Shown: positions 27,247 through 34,563 of the stretch, piece after piece
How the letters are laid out: the number at the start of each line of letters is the position of its first letter
How positions within the stretch are numbered: the stretch's first letter is position 1
DNA from: Candidatus Yanofskyibacteriota bacterium
GTDB taxonomy: Bacteria > Patescibacteriota > Minisyncoccia > Minisyncoccales > UBA10102
DNA: 36,758 bases
Assembly (NCBI GenBank): GCA_030688685.1
Contig: JAUYJF010000002.1
Location: 1-36,758, forward strand
Direction of reading: 5' to 3'
The notes under the pieces: model-generated
The model's input: the letters and a program-made list of their open reading frames with translations, nothing else
What the model was told of the DNA's origin: nothing
Database searches by the model: none
Made by a program: the position numbers and the translations under genes

Positions 27247-28893
27247 ATGACACGGTACATCTTTGTCGCGGGCGGAGTTATTTCTGGAGTAGGAAAGGGG
27301 GTGGCAACAGCTTCCATCGGCAAGATTCTCCAGAGCAAGGGATTTCAGGTTTCCGCCATGAAGATTGACCCGTATGTGAACGTGGACGCGGGAACTCTCA
27401 ACCCGTTAGAGCATGGAGAAGTATTTGTTACCAATGACGGAACGGAGTGCGACCAAGACGTCGGCAATTACGAGCGGTTCCTGAATCAGGATTTCAGCAC
27501 CGCGAATTATCTGACAACCGGCCGTGTATACCAGTCGGTTATTGCCAAAGAGCGCAATCTTGAGTACGGCGGCAAAACCGTGGAGGTTGGCCTCCATATC
27601 CCAGAGGAAGTCATCTCGCGCCTTCAGCTGGTCGCAGAGCATGATCACGCGGATTTTGTGCTGGTGGAAGTGGGAGGCACGGTGGGAGACTACCAGAACG
27701 TGCTGTTTCTGGAAGCGGCTCGTCTTTTAAAGCGGAGAATACAGGAGAATGTGCTCTTTGTGCTGGTTACCTATCTCCCGGTTCCCGGAAACCTGGGGGA
27801 AATGAAGACCAAACCCACCCAGCACGCGGTGCGCGCCCTGAATGCCGCCGGTATTCAGCCAGATTTCATCCTGGCGCGTTCAGCTTTTCTCGTGGATGAG
27901 CCCAGAAAGCGCAAGATTTCAGATTTTTGCAACGTAGATCCCCAAGACGTTATTTCCGCTCCTGACGTGGAATCTATTTATGAGATCCCGGTGAATCTGG
28001 AGGAGGAAGATTTGGGGAATCGCATTCTTGAGAAGTTCCACATCAAGCCCCGGGAAAAAGACCTCGCGGACTGGAGAAAGCTCGTGGAGGTTATTGGCAA
28101 GAAAGGGAAACCGGAAGTGCGGATTGGAATTGTGGGGAAATACTTTGAGATCGGGGACTTTACGCTCATGGATTCCTATCTCTCCGTCATTGAGGCTTGC
28201 AAGGCGGCTGCCTGGCGGTTTTCTTCAGAGCCAAAGATCACCTGGCTGTCCGCTGAACAATACGAGAAGAATCCCGAGCAGGTTCAGGAACTTGAACAAT
28301 ATGATGGTGTTATCGTGCCGGGAGGATTTGGCACCAGGGGAGTTGAAGGAAAAATCAAGGCGATTGAATACTGCCGCACCCGCCAGATTCCTTATTTTGG
28401 GTTGTGCCTTGGTCTTCAGCTTGCCATCATTGAATTTGCGAGAAACGTGTGCGGCGTCAAAGACGCCACTTCCCGTGAGTTTGACGCGGATGCCGAGAAT
28501 CCCGTTATTGATGTGATGGAAGAGCAGAAAGCGCTTCTTGCCGAAAAAAAATACGGAGCAACCATGCGCTTGGGAGCGTATGAAGCTGAACTCAAAAAAG
28601 ACACCATTGCGTATGGCGCCTATAAGACAACAAAGATTTCAGAGAGGCACAGGCACAGGTATGAGGTAGAGAATTCATACCGCGATCTTTTAGAGCAGCA
28701 CGGTTTTGTGATCTCAGGGGTAAACCCTCAGAGGAATCTCGTGGAAATTGGAGAACTTTCCAATCACCCATTTTTCCTGGGAACGCAGTTTCATCCGGAG
28801 CTTACATCCCGACCTCTTCAACCCCATCCGCTCTTTCTGGCTTTTCTGGAGGCCGCCATTAAGCGACGCGAGAAACAGGGTCAACGTGGATAA
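27247..28893 (+). CDS. pyrG: CTP synthase
   Basis: Makes CTP from UTP using glutamine-derived ammonia. The 548 residues contain the synthetase P-loop-like [30 protein letters not shown], the GTVGDYQ block, and a C-terminal class I glutamine amidotransferase with the nucleophile cysteine in GLCLGLQ and FHPE near the end. ATG 27247 fits the usual N-terminus; the frame extends upstream to a TTG at 27226. Its last 35 nt overlap rpmA on the other strand. Confidence 0.97.
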   Translation: MTRYIFVAGGVISGVGKGVATASIGKILQSKGFQVSAMKIDPYVNVDAGTLNPLEHGEVFVTNDGTECDQDVGNYERFLNQDFSTANYLTTGRVYQSVIAKERNLEYGGKTVEVGLHIPEEVISRLQLVAEHDHADFVLVEVGGTVGDYQNVLFLEAARLLKRRIQENVLFVLVTYLPVPGNLGEMKTKPTQHAVRALNAAGIQPDFILARSAFLVDEPRKRKISDFCNVDPQDVISAPDVESIYEIPVNLEEEDLGNRILEKFHIKPREKDLADWRKLVEVIGKKGKPEVRIGIVGKYFEIGDFTLMDSYLSVIEACKAAAWRFSSEPKITWLSAEQYEKNPEQVQELEQYDGVIVPGGFGTRGVEGKIKAIEYCRTRQIPYFGLCLGLQLAIIEFARNVCGVKDATSREFDADAENPVIDVMEEQKALLAEKKYGATMRLGAYEAELKKDTIAYGAYKTTKISERHRHRYEVENSYRDLLEQHGFVISGVNPQRNLVEIGELSNHPFFLGTQFHPELTSRPLQPHPLFLAFLEAAIKRREKQGQRG

Positions 28894-29149
28894 TCTTGAG
28901 AATACGCTGCCTGTTGTTGAAATTCCGCTTGCGTTTTGTAGAGAATCGGACAACGCCATCGCGCAAGGCAAATAAGGTGTTGTCTCCGCCCTCTTTCACA
29001 TTGGATCCCGCGGCAAATTGAGTTCCCCGCTGGCGAATGAGAACCTGTCCAACTTTTGCCCTCTGGCCCGCGAACAGCTTAACTCCCAGATATTTTGGCT
29101 CAGAATCCCGCGCGTTCCTACTTGTACCTGCAGCTTTTGTTGTTGACAT
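28859..29149 (-). CDS. rpmA: Ribosomal protein L27
   Basis: A 96-residue protein with [21 protein letters not shown] and [24 protein letters not shown], the L27 signature. L27's N-terminus reaches toward the peptidyl-transferase centre. Here it reads [10 protein letters not shown] rather than the common MAHKKAGGS. The partner L21 gene is not adjacent. It overlaps pyrG tail-to-tail by 35 nt and starts 8 nt from the divergent 29158 gene. TGC-TACCAT on the minus strand ends about 8 nt before the ATG and may be an extended -10. Confidence 0.93.
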   Translation of the reverse strand: MSTTKAAGTSRNARDSEPKYLGVKLFAGQRAKVGQVLIRQRGTQFAAGSNVKEGGDNTLFALRDGVVRFSTKRKRNFNNRQRILKIIHVDPVSRVA

Positions 29150-29157
29150 ACGAAAAT

Positions 29158-29316
29158 ATGGTAGCAAAACTCACGGAATTTGTCAAAATACACAAAAGGG
29201 ATATCCTTCTCGGGTTGCTCGTGCTCTTGCTTTCTCTGCTGTCTTTTGGCATAGGATATCTGAAGGCCCGCGAGGACTTCAGACAGCCTCTTATTATTGA
29301 ACTGCCCCATGACTAA
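29158..29316 (+). CDS. Small single-pass membrane protein
   Basis: A 52-residue protein: a basic N-terminus ([12 protein letters not shown]), one hydrophobic segment (about residues 16-35, [19 protein letters not shown]), then a short tail [18 protein letters not shown] do not recognise a family. It overlaps the next Nudix gene by 8 nt, so translation is probably coupled. The start is 8 nt from the start of divergent rpmA. The frame extends upstream within rpmA, but that part is a shadow. Confidence 0.6.
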   Translation: MVAKLTEFVKIHKRDILLGLLVLLLSLLSFGIGYLKAREDFRQPLIIELPHD

Positions 29317-29821
29317 GAAATTCGCGTTCTTTCAGGTTTCCCTTAAAATTCTTCTTAAGAAAAAGAACGGAAAGGTGCTTTTGCTCAGGGCCAGAAAGGG
29401 GGACATTGATCTTCCCGGCGGGCGTATTGACTCTGGAGAAGAGAAGAAGTCCCTGGAAGAGATCGTGAAAAGAGAAGTCCAGGAAGAGCTTGGGGGAGAT
29501 ATCGTATTCAAGCTGGGACGGCCGCTGTTCCAGTACCGCATCTATATGCATCGGACAAAGACGTATGAATTTGTCGTGGTGTATGAGGCGCAGCATCTGG
29601 AAGGGAAGATTACGCTTTCTGAGGAGCACAAAGAATACCTTTGGATCCATCCCCGCGCGCTTACCCTCCTTCCGGCTGATTTTCGCGTCCAGGATCAGGA
29701 AAAGAGCGGAGCATTTCGCGCGTACTTTGATACTTGGAGGAGCTTGCGTTCTTTGCCAAACCCAGGAAGAGAAAAGACGCCTCCTACGCTTGCGCCTTTC
29801 CCCGTGCATGAGAAAGCTTGA
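29309..29821 (+). CDS. Nudix hydrolase
   Basis: A 170-residue protein. The Nudix box is G38-x5-E44 followed by R55-E56-V-Q-E59-E60-L-G, three residues longer between the first Glu and REVQEE than the standard pattern. All metal-binding glutamates are present, so it should hydrolyse a nucleoside diphosphate-linked substrate, but the substrate is unknown. ATG 29309 is chosen (8-nt overlap with the small membrane protein); the riboflavin kinase gene overlaps its end by 14 nt, which suggests a functional pair. Confidence 0.85.
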   Translation: MTKKFAFFQVSLKILLKKKNGKVLLLRARKGDIDLPGGRIDSGEEKKSLEEIVKREVQEELGGDIVFKLGRPLFQYRIYMHRTKTYEFVVVYEAQHLEGKITLSEEHKEYLWIHPRALTLLPADFRVQDQEKSGAFRAYFDTWRSLRSLPNPGREKTPPTLAPFPVHEKA

Positions 29822-30191
29822 TCGTCCCATCCTTCTCACAGGATCTATCGTTCAAGGGAGGGGAAGCGGGATGCGGTTTCCCACTGCTACCCTTCAAACG
29901 GATACAGAACTTCCAGAACCCGGAGTGTATGTGTCTCGCGTGATCCTGCGCGACCGGGCAGAATGGTATGAAGGGGCAACGTCCGTAGGGGTTGCCTCCA
30001 CGGTGGGGGCGGTGAATCCTACGGTGGAAACGCATCTCTTTGATTTTACGGGAAATCTTGTGGGGGATCATGTGGAACTTGAGCTCCTCAGCTTTATTCG
30101 CCCAATGGAAACCTTTCGTTCCATGCGGGATATGGAGGAGGAGATTGAAAGGGATATCACGCTTGCGCGTGATTTCTTTCGTTCTGCCTAG
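29808..30191 (+). CDS. Stand-alone riboflavin kinase domain
   Basis: A 127-residue protein equal to the C-terminal kinase domain of bacterial RibF: GSIVQGRGSG-MRFPTATL (the GFPTAN block), PGVYVSRV, TSVGVASTVGAVNPTVETHLFDF (shown as SVGVAS and VETHLFDF), and a tail with RPMETFRSMRDMEEEI. The Thr of FPTA and the Glu of VETH fit the kinase active site. Bacterial RibF usually has an N-terminal FAD synthetase domain, absent here, so it would make FMN only. It follows the Nudix gene. Confidence 0.85.
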   Translation: MRKLDRPILLTGSIVQGRGSGMRFPTATLQTDTELPEPGVYVSRVILRDRAEWYEGATSVGVASTVGAVNPTVETHLFDFTGNLVGDHVELELLSFIRPMETFRSMRDMEEEIERDITLARDFFRSA

Positions 30192-30236
30192 CGGAAGACG
30201 GGAATCCCGCCCCCTTAAGAGTCTTCGCGTCCAATT

Positions 30237-30542
30237 ATGGATCCGGTTCATGTCACGAAAAAAGAGATGAGCGGAGCAGAAGCTGTATGGGAGTTTGTGG
30301 TAGCTGTTGGCAGAGAAGACACCGATCTGATAGGATTTCTGGTATACTTGGAGAAAGCGTATTGGCAAGAGCTGACAAACGGGCTTCGTTCCCCAGAGGA
30401 GCTGGTAAAGAGCTCCTTTGAGTTTCTTCTCAAAAAAGAATCCAAATATCTGATTCTTCGTGAGTTTGATCTGCGGGATATCCAGGGCTTTTTCCCTGAG
30501 TATGAAGAGGAAATGAAGAAAATGTTGCATGTGCCTTCCTAA
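30237..30542 (+). CDS. Hypothetical acidic protein
   Basis: A 101-residue, highly charged, helical protein (SGAEAVWEFVVAVGRED, then LRSPEELVKSSFEFLLKKE). I do not recognise a family. It has no signal or membrane segment. It lies 45 nt after the riboflavin kinase gene, with a short GC hairpin around 30196-30215 in the gap, and is followed by about 100 nt of repeats before the ATP-cone gene. Coding is supported by composition and length only. Confidence 0.55.
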   Translation: MDPVHVTKKEMSGAEAVWEFVVAVGREDTDLIGFLVYLEKAYWQELTNGLRSPEELVKSSFEFLLKKESKYLILREFDLRDIQGFFPEYEEEMKKMLHVPS

Positions 30543-30574
30543 AAGGAACAAGGTCGCGCGAGAACAATAAACAA

Positions 30575-30634
30575 GTGATAATTGACAGTTGACGCGTACA
30601 CATAAAGTCAAAAGTCACCTGTCACAATTCATTC
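30575..30634 (+). repeat. Degenerate TTGACA/GTCA-type AT-rich repeat
   Basis: The stretch contains GATAATTGACAGTTGAC, then GTCAAAAGTCACCTGTCACAATT, which are near inverted and direct copies of short ATTGAC/GTCA units. It resembles the low-complexity repeats at 11931 and 13112 and lies in the gap before 30648. Confidence 0.55.
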
Positions 30635-30647
30635 GTCATCCAAAAAT

Positions 30648-30920
30648 ATGGCAGAACACGTTGTAAAAAAAGACGGAACCAAGGAACCCTTTGATGCGGC
30701 AAAGATTCGGCAGGCGATTACGCTCGCGGCTCAAGAGGCGGGAAAAGAAATAGATCAGCGGCTTATTGATAGGGTGACCCAGCCCGCCTTGAACTTCGCG
30801 GAAGACCGCCAAGAGGTGGCAACCAAGGAGTTGCGGGAGATTCTGTTGTCTGAGCTTGAAAAAGAAGCTCCGGAGATTGCGGCTGCTTGGCGGGCGCACG
30901 ACCAGAAAAAGGGGAAGTAG
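30648..30920 (+). CDS. Stand-alone ATP-cone domain protein
   Basis: A 90-residue protein that is entirely an ATP-cone: VVKKDGTKEPFDAAKIRQAI is the canonical start. In NrdR and ribonucleotide reductases this domain binds ATP/dATP and sets allosteric state. There is no zinc finger (NrdR) or reductase domain here. It may be an independent nucleotide sensor or partner; this is inference. A terminator follows at 30935. Confidence 0.8.
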   Translation: MAEHVVKKDGTKEPFDAAKIRQAITLAAQEAGKEIDQRLIDRVTQPALNFAEDRQEVATKELREILLSELEKEAPEIAAAWRAHDQKKGK

Positions 30921-30934
30921 ACAAAGCGAGTTTT

Positions 30935-30973
30935 AAGAACAAGATGGTCCCGCGCCGTCTTGTTCTTTTTTTT
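30935..30973 (+). terminator. Intrinsic terminator after the ATP-cone gene
   Basis: AAGAACAAGATGG pairs with CCGTCTTGTTCTT (13 bp, one G.T), followed by a run of T residues (to 30973). It ends the segment that begins with the small genes at 29158. Confidence 0.9.
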
Positions 30974-31042
30974 GTCATATTCTGGTCAAAGAAAGCGTCG
31001 CTATTAGTAGAAAGGTCTCAGGCGAGGATCCTCCATCTTCGT

Positions 31043-31138
31043 ATGCCCAAGAACATATTCACGCTTCTCTTCATTACGATTGTGCTCGCGGTGATTGCTG
31101 GAGTTGTGTTTGTGGTAACACGCCCCGGAATGGGGTGA
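31043..31138 (+). CDS. Putative 31-residue membrane microprotein
   Basis: MPKN, then a hydrophobic stretch (IFTLLFITIVLAVIAGVVFVV), ending TRPGMG: one membrane segment. It ends 4 nt before the SpoIIM-family gene and could be co-translated with it. It is too short for firm calling, and the frame is open further upstream through the terminator, which is not credible as coding. Confidence 0.4.
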   Translation: MPKNIFTLLFITIVLAVIAGVVFVVTRPGMG

Positions 31139-31142
31139 ATGT

Positions 31143-31730
31143 ATGAATGCGTATCTGAATGAAATAAAGCCGTACCTGGGGCTCGCGTTCCTCGTGTTCG
31201 CGGGAGCTTCCGCGTTCGGGTACGTTCTTGCCTTCCTGGATCCTACAGAAACCCTTCATGTCCAGAGGGGAGTATATGAGCAGGCGCGTCCCTTGCTTGA
31301 TCTGCAGAGCTGGCAGATCGCCCTCCTGATTTTCCTGAACAACAGCATCAAGGTCTTTTTCTCCATGGCGCTGGGGCTGGTGTTCGCGTTTGTTCCCATT
31401 CTGTTCCTCTTTGTAAACGGCCAGCTTCTCGGAACCTTCGCGTTTCTCGTGCAGGACAGCCTCGGATGGGGCTTTTTTACCACAGGCATCATTCCGCATG
31501 GAATCATAGAAATTCCGGCGGTTCTTGTTGGCGCAGCTTTCGGGATCCGATTAGGGTTCCTCGCTTTTTCTAAGCTCTTTGGGCCAAAGAGCGAGATAAG
31601 TCTCAAGCAAGAAATAAAGCGCGCCGTCTCCTTCTATCTGCGGGTTCTTCTTCCGGTCTTTTTCCTTGCCGCGCTTGTTGAGGCATATATTTCCCCGTTT
31701 TTTCTCGCGTTATTTTACTCCGTCCTATGA
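31143..31730 (+). CDS. SpoIIM/DUF95-family integral membrane protein
   Basis: A 195-residue protein with about five membrane segments. FLNNSIKVFFSMALGLVFAFVP and GIIPHGIIEIPAVLVGAAFGIRLG (split here into shorter pieces: NNSIKVFF, and PHGIIEIPAVLVGAAFG) match the SpoIIM family, found widely outside sporulating bacteria. In Bacillus SpoIIM is part of an engulfment complex with peptidoglycan hydrolases; no sporulation genes are visible here, so a wall-related role is only a guess. It overlaps the HhH-GPD-like gene by 4 nt. Confidence 0.85.
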   Translation: MNAYLNEIKPYLGLAFLVFAGASAFGYVLAFLDPTETLHVQRGVYEQARPLLDLQSWQIALLIFLNNSIKVFFSMALGLVFAFVPILFLFVNGQLLGTFAFLVQDSLGWGFFTTGIIPHGIIEIPAVLVGAAFGIRLGFLAFSKLFGPKSEISLKQEIKRAVSFYLRVLLPVFFLAALVEAYISPFFLALFYSVL

Positions 31731-32164
31731 AGTTGAAAAAAATCTATTCCAAAGATCTGGGGATTGATCTGGAATCCAGAAAGGAGCGGGAAGCATTCAA
31801 ATGGCTTGTTGCCTGTTTTTTATTCGGCAATCCGATCTCTCAGGAGATTGCGGCCCAGGCGTGGGGCGAACTTGAGCAGGAAGGCCTCATGAGCCCGGAC
31901 GCGCTCCTCAAGGCGGGATGGGAACGGATCGTGAGGGCGCTGGATCGGGGCAAATACGGCAGATATGACGAGTCTACCGCGACCCGGCTTCTTGATGCCG
32001 CGGATCTCCTGAAAAAGAAGTACCAGGGAAGCATGCTGGTGTTTTTTCAGAGAGTAGGGAGGACAAATCTGGTGGACAAACTGCAAGAAGAATTCAAGGG
32101 CATCGGCCCCATTTCTTCCCGTATCTTCATGAGGGATATGGAGAAGTGGTTTTTTTCAGAATAA
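31727..32164 (+). CDS. HhH-GPD-like (endonuclease III-related) protein
   Basis: A 145-residue helical protein. The run KWLVACFLFGNPISQEIAAQAW plus LLKAGWERIVRALDRGKYG, then FKGIGPISSRIFMRDM (split here as IGPISSRIFM), resembles the helix-hairpin-helix of DNA glycosylases such as endonuclease III, with IGP in place of LPGVG. The catalytic lysine position seems to be serine and there is no iron-sulphur cluster, so base excision activity is doubtful. It could be a DNA-binding relative. The match is by eye. Confidence 0.5.
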   Translation: MKLKKIYSKDLGIDLESRKEREAFKWLVACFLFGNPISQEIAAQAWGELEQEGLMSPDALLKAGWERIVRALDRGKYGRYDESTATRLLDAADLLKKKYQGSMLVFFQRVGRTNLVDKLQEEFKGIGPISSRIFMRDMEKWFFSE

Positions 32165-32172
32165 GAGAATGG

Positions 32173-32178
32173 TATAAT
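32173..32178 (+). promoter_or_regulatory. Extended -10 promoter of the Clp-N-like gene
   Basis: TGG-TATAAT (TATAAT 32173-32178). The -35 region is a weak T-run. Predicted leader of about 30 nt. Confidence 0.6.
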
Positions 32179-32213
32179 AAGCATGAGAGTTGCTATCTCA
32201 GAGGAGGAGTTGC

Positions 32214-33014
32214 ATGAAGCGGTTTGCTCTCGGTTTCATCTTGCCTCCTGTTGGACCAATCGCGGGAGTGGTAGCGGGAATTGCGGGCGTGCTGGCGTAT
32301 CTGGCCTATCGGGCGGAAGCGTGGCGAGAGTTCTGGGCCATCGTGGGATCGGCGATTTTTCTCTTCATGTTCCTTGCGATCATGGGGGGAGCGATCTTTG
32401 CCAGGCGGCACCCGGAACAGGAACCTGAAATCCAGCTTCCAGACTATCTTTCAGCGCAGAGTCGGGCTGTACTGAGCGCCGCCGTTGACCGGGCGCAAGG
32501 ACAGCACGCGGGACATCTTGGTCAGCCTGTTCTCCTGTCCGTATTCTCCCGACAGGATGCAACCGTGCGGAGCGTCCTGAACCTGTTGGGAGCGACAGAC
32601 CCTGTCATAAAGGATGCGGAAGGGGACTTTGCGAAGAGGAACATCGTTCCCTTGTTTGTTGACCGCGCGCAGCTCATCCAGTCAGGGCAACACCTTCTGG
32701 AAGCCGCAAAAAGGAGGTACGCGGATCGGGTAGGATCCGAACAAGTGGAGCCTGTGCATATCCTTTTGGCAATGACGGAGGGAAGGGAGAATGTCCTGGC
32801 GCCCTATACTCCAGAAGACGTGGAGTTTGCCATGGAGGCACGGATCCTGACCGTTTCTGAGTTAGAGCAAAAGCGCGCCCAACTTGAACAGGAAGAACGG
32901 GAACTGCGTGAAAAGCTCGCGGTAACCGGAAGGAGGCTGGATATCGTGAATCGGGGGATTCGGCTTCAGCCGAATGGGGTTATCCACAGCGTACTCGCAC
33001 CTCCTCCGTACTAA
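32214..33014 (+). CDS. Membrane-anchored protein with Clp N-terminal-like repeats, orphan unit 5
   Basis: A 266-residue protein with two membrane segments (about 9-32 and 41-61), then two repeats of the Clp N-domain type: YLSAQSRAVLSAAVDRAQGQ...LGQPVLL and LIQSGQHLLEAAKRRYADR...VEPVHILLAM. A coiled coil (about 218-245) and a short tail end it. No AAA+ module is present. In ClpA/ClpC the N domain binds adaptors and substrates, so this could tether Clp partners to the membrane (inference). AGGAGG (32202-32207) is 6 nt before the ATG. Confidence 0.7.
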   Translation: MKRFALGFILPPVGPIAGVVAGIAGVLAYLAYRAEAWREFWAIVGSAIFLFMFLAIMGGAIFARRHPEQEPEIQLPDYLSAQSRAVLSAAVDRAQGQHAGHLGQPVLLSVFSRQDATVRSVLNLLGATDPVIKDAEGDFAKRNIVPLFVDRAQLIQSGQHLLEAAKRRYADRVGSEQVEPVHILLAMTEGRENVLAPYTPEDVEFAMEARILTVSELEQKRAQLEQEERELREKLAVTGRRLDIVNRGIRLQPNGVIHSVLAPPPY

Positions 33015-33070
33015 TACGGAGGAGAACATAAAAAGAGCGTCTTCGCGTGCCGAGGGCGCTCTTTTCTCAG
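33001..33070 (+). terminator. Two hairpins after the Clp-N-like gene
   Basis: First: CTCCTCCGTA/TACGGAGGAG (10 bp, 33001-33024), spanning the stop codon. Second: AAAAGAGCG/CGCTCTTTT (33031-33065) with a T-run at its end, the likely intrinsic terminator. Confidence 0.85.
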
Positions 33071-33097
33071 CACAGTTTCTTTGAGAGTTTTCTATGG

Positions 33098-33103
33098 TAT
33101 GAT
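33098..33103 (+). promoter_or_regulatory. Extended -10 promoter of tspO
   Basis: TGG-TATGAT (33098-33103), ending 6 nt before the ATG at 33110. Leaderless expression is implied. Confidence 0.6.
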
Positions 33104-33109
33104 TCGGGC

Positions 33110-33580
33110 ATGAAGGAAACGGGAAAGCTTCTCGCCGCCATCGGGATTTGCCAGGGAGCGGGGATCATCGGATCCTTTTTTGTGGCTTCTTCAATTCAGG
33201 AATGGTACCTGTTTCTTGAAAAACCGCTGTTCTCTCCGCCAAACTGGATATTTGGTCCCGTATGGGGAACGCTGTATACCCTGATGGGCGTCTCGCTCTA
33301 TCTTGTGTGGAAAACGCGCACCAAGGAAGAATGCCATTGCGGGCCGCTGACGGTGTTCTTCTTTCAGCTGGGCTTCCACGCGCTTTGGCCCATTGTTTTC
33401 TTCGCCCTCCGCAGTCCCTTGCTGGCGCTTTTGGTGCTCTGCGTTCTTTGTATCTCGCTTGTGTGGACGACGCTCCTGTTTTGGAATGTACGCAAGCTTG
33501 CCGGGGCGCTCCTTATTCCGTCTGTCCTCTGGGTGCTCTTTGCGGCGTATCTGAATTTCTTTCTCTGGCGGATCAACTAG
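33110..33580 (+). CDS. tspO: TspO/MBR (tryptophan-rich sensory) protein
   Basis: A 156-residue protein with five membrane segments. The family's conserved loop PSWAFPPVW is seen as PPNWIFGPVWGTLYTLMG (about residues 43-60). In other bacteria TspO binds porphyrins and responds to oxidative or stress signals. The ATG at 33110 gives the expected length; the track frame extends upstream into the previous terminator. It is a single gene. Confidence 0.87.
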   Translation: MKETGKLLAAIGICQGAGIIGSFFVASSIQEWYLFLEKPLFSPPNWIFGPVWGTLYTLMGVSLYLVWKTRTKEECHCGPLTVFFFQLGFHALWPIVFFALRSPLLALLVLCVLCISLVWTTLLFWNVRKLAGALLIPSVLWVLFAAYLNFFLWRIN

Positions 33581-33584
33581 AAGA

Positions 33585-33614
33585 TTGACAGATGCGATTG
33601 AGTTGCACTAGAGT
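33585..33614 (+). promoter_or_regulatory. Probable promoter of the znuACB-like operon
   Basis: TTGACA (33585-33590), 18-nt spacer, TAGAGT (33609-33614), ending 7 nt before the ATG. No clear Zur or MntR box was seen. Confidence 0.6.
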
Positions 33615-33621
33615 TGAGCAT

Positions 33622-34563
33622 ATGAAAACTTTTCTCATTGGCTTGTGCGTTTTGCTTGTTGGAATCTCCGGAGCTGTGGCGCTTCAGAGATGGAAAGGGG
33701 TCTCCGTGGAAGAGGAGAAAATGCGGGTTGTGGCCTCTTTTTATCCTCTGGCGGAGTGGGCGTCCCGCGCGGGAGAAGAGCTTGTGAATGTGCACGTTCT
33801 CGCTCCGGCCGGGATTGATCCGCATACGTTTGAACCTACTCCCCGGGAACTCGCCTTGATATACAATGCTTCGGTGTTTTTGTTCGTGGGTGGGGGATTT
33901 GAGCCTTGGGCAGAACGCCTGGAGGAGGACTTGAAAAAGAGGGGAGTCACGGTTCTTGAGATGGAAGAATATATGGAATTCTTCCGCGTTGAGGAGGAGG
34001 AACATGAGGAGGAAGAGGAAGAACACGGACACGGGGCGTACGATCCTCATTTTTGGCTTGATCCTACGCGAGCGGCAGAAGCAGTCCGTCTTGTGGGGGA
34101 AACATTCAGCGCTCTGGATCCTGACAATACGTCAGCCTACGAGATCCAGGCAGCCGCGTATATGACAGAGCTCGAACAATTGCACCATGAGTACGAGCAG
34201 GGTTTGGTTTCTTGCGCAAAGAACGAAATCATTGTTGCTCACGACGCGTTCAGATATATGGCTGACCGGTACGGATTTGACATTATTGCCATCGCGGGGA
34301 TTTCTCCGGAAGAAGAACCTTCTCTGCGGAGAATGGGGGAGCTCGTATTGCTTGCTCGCGAAAAGAACATCCGATACATTTTCTTTGAAACCTTGGCGAG
34401 TACGCGGTTATCTGAAACAATAGCCCAAGAAGTGGGGGCGCAAACCCTTGTTCTGAATCCCATAGAGGGGCTTAGCGCGCAAGAGGAATCTGAGGGGCAC
34501 ACCTATATCTCACTCATGCGTCAGAATCTTACCAACCTGCGGCTTGCCTTAGAATGTTCATGA
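33622..34563 (+). CDS. Zinc/manganese ABC transporter substrate-binding protein (ZnuA-like)
   Basis: A 313-residue exported metal-binding protein. A signal peptide or lipid-less anchor occupies residues 1-23. The metal-ligand blocks are AGIDPHTFEPTPREL, then an acidic-His loop (E124 to about G139, rich in Glu and His), YDPHFWLDPTRA, and VAHDAFRYMADRYGFD. The acidic-His loop is typical of zinc-specific ZnuA, favouring zinc over manganese. It overlaps the ATPase gene by 4 nt (ATGA). Confidence 0.9.
   Translation: MKTFLIGLCVLLVGISGAVALQRWKGVSVEEEKMRVVASFYPLAEWASRAGEELVNVHVLAPAGIDPHTFEPTPRELALIYNASVFLFVGGGFEPWAERLEEDLKKRGVTVLEMEEYMEFFRVEEEEHEEEEEEHGHGAYDPHFWLDPTRAAEAVRLVGETFSALDPDNTSAYEIQAAAYMTELEQLHHEYEQGLVSCAKNEIIVAHDAFRYMADRYGFDIIAIAGISPEEEPSLRRMGELVLLAREKNIRYIFFETLASTRLSETIAQEVGAQTLVLNPIEGLSAQEESEGHTYISLMRQNLTNLRLALECS

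Noticed and set aside
30887-31042. Upstream extension of the 31043 microprotein
   Set aside because: This part reads through the ATP-cone stop region and the terminator hairpin; only the short C-terminal frame is plausible.
33585-33621. Zur or MntR operator before the zinc importer
   Set aside because: No clear inverted repeat of either type is present; only the promoter boxes can be supported.
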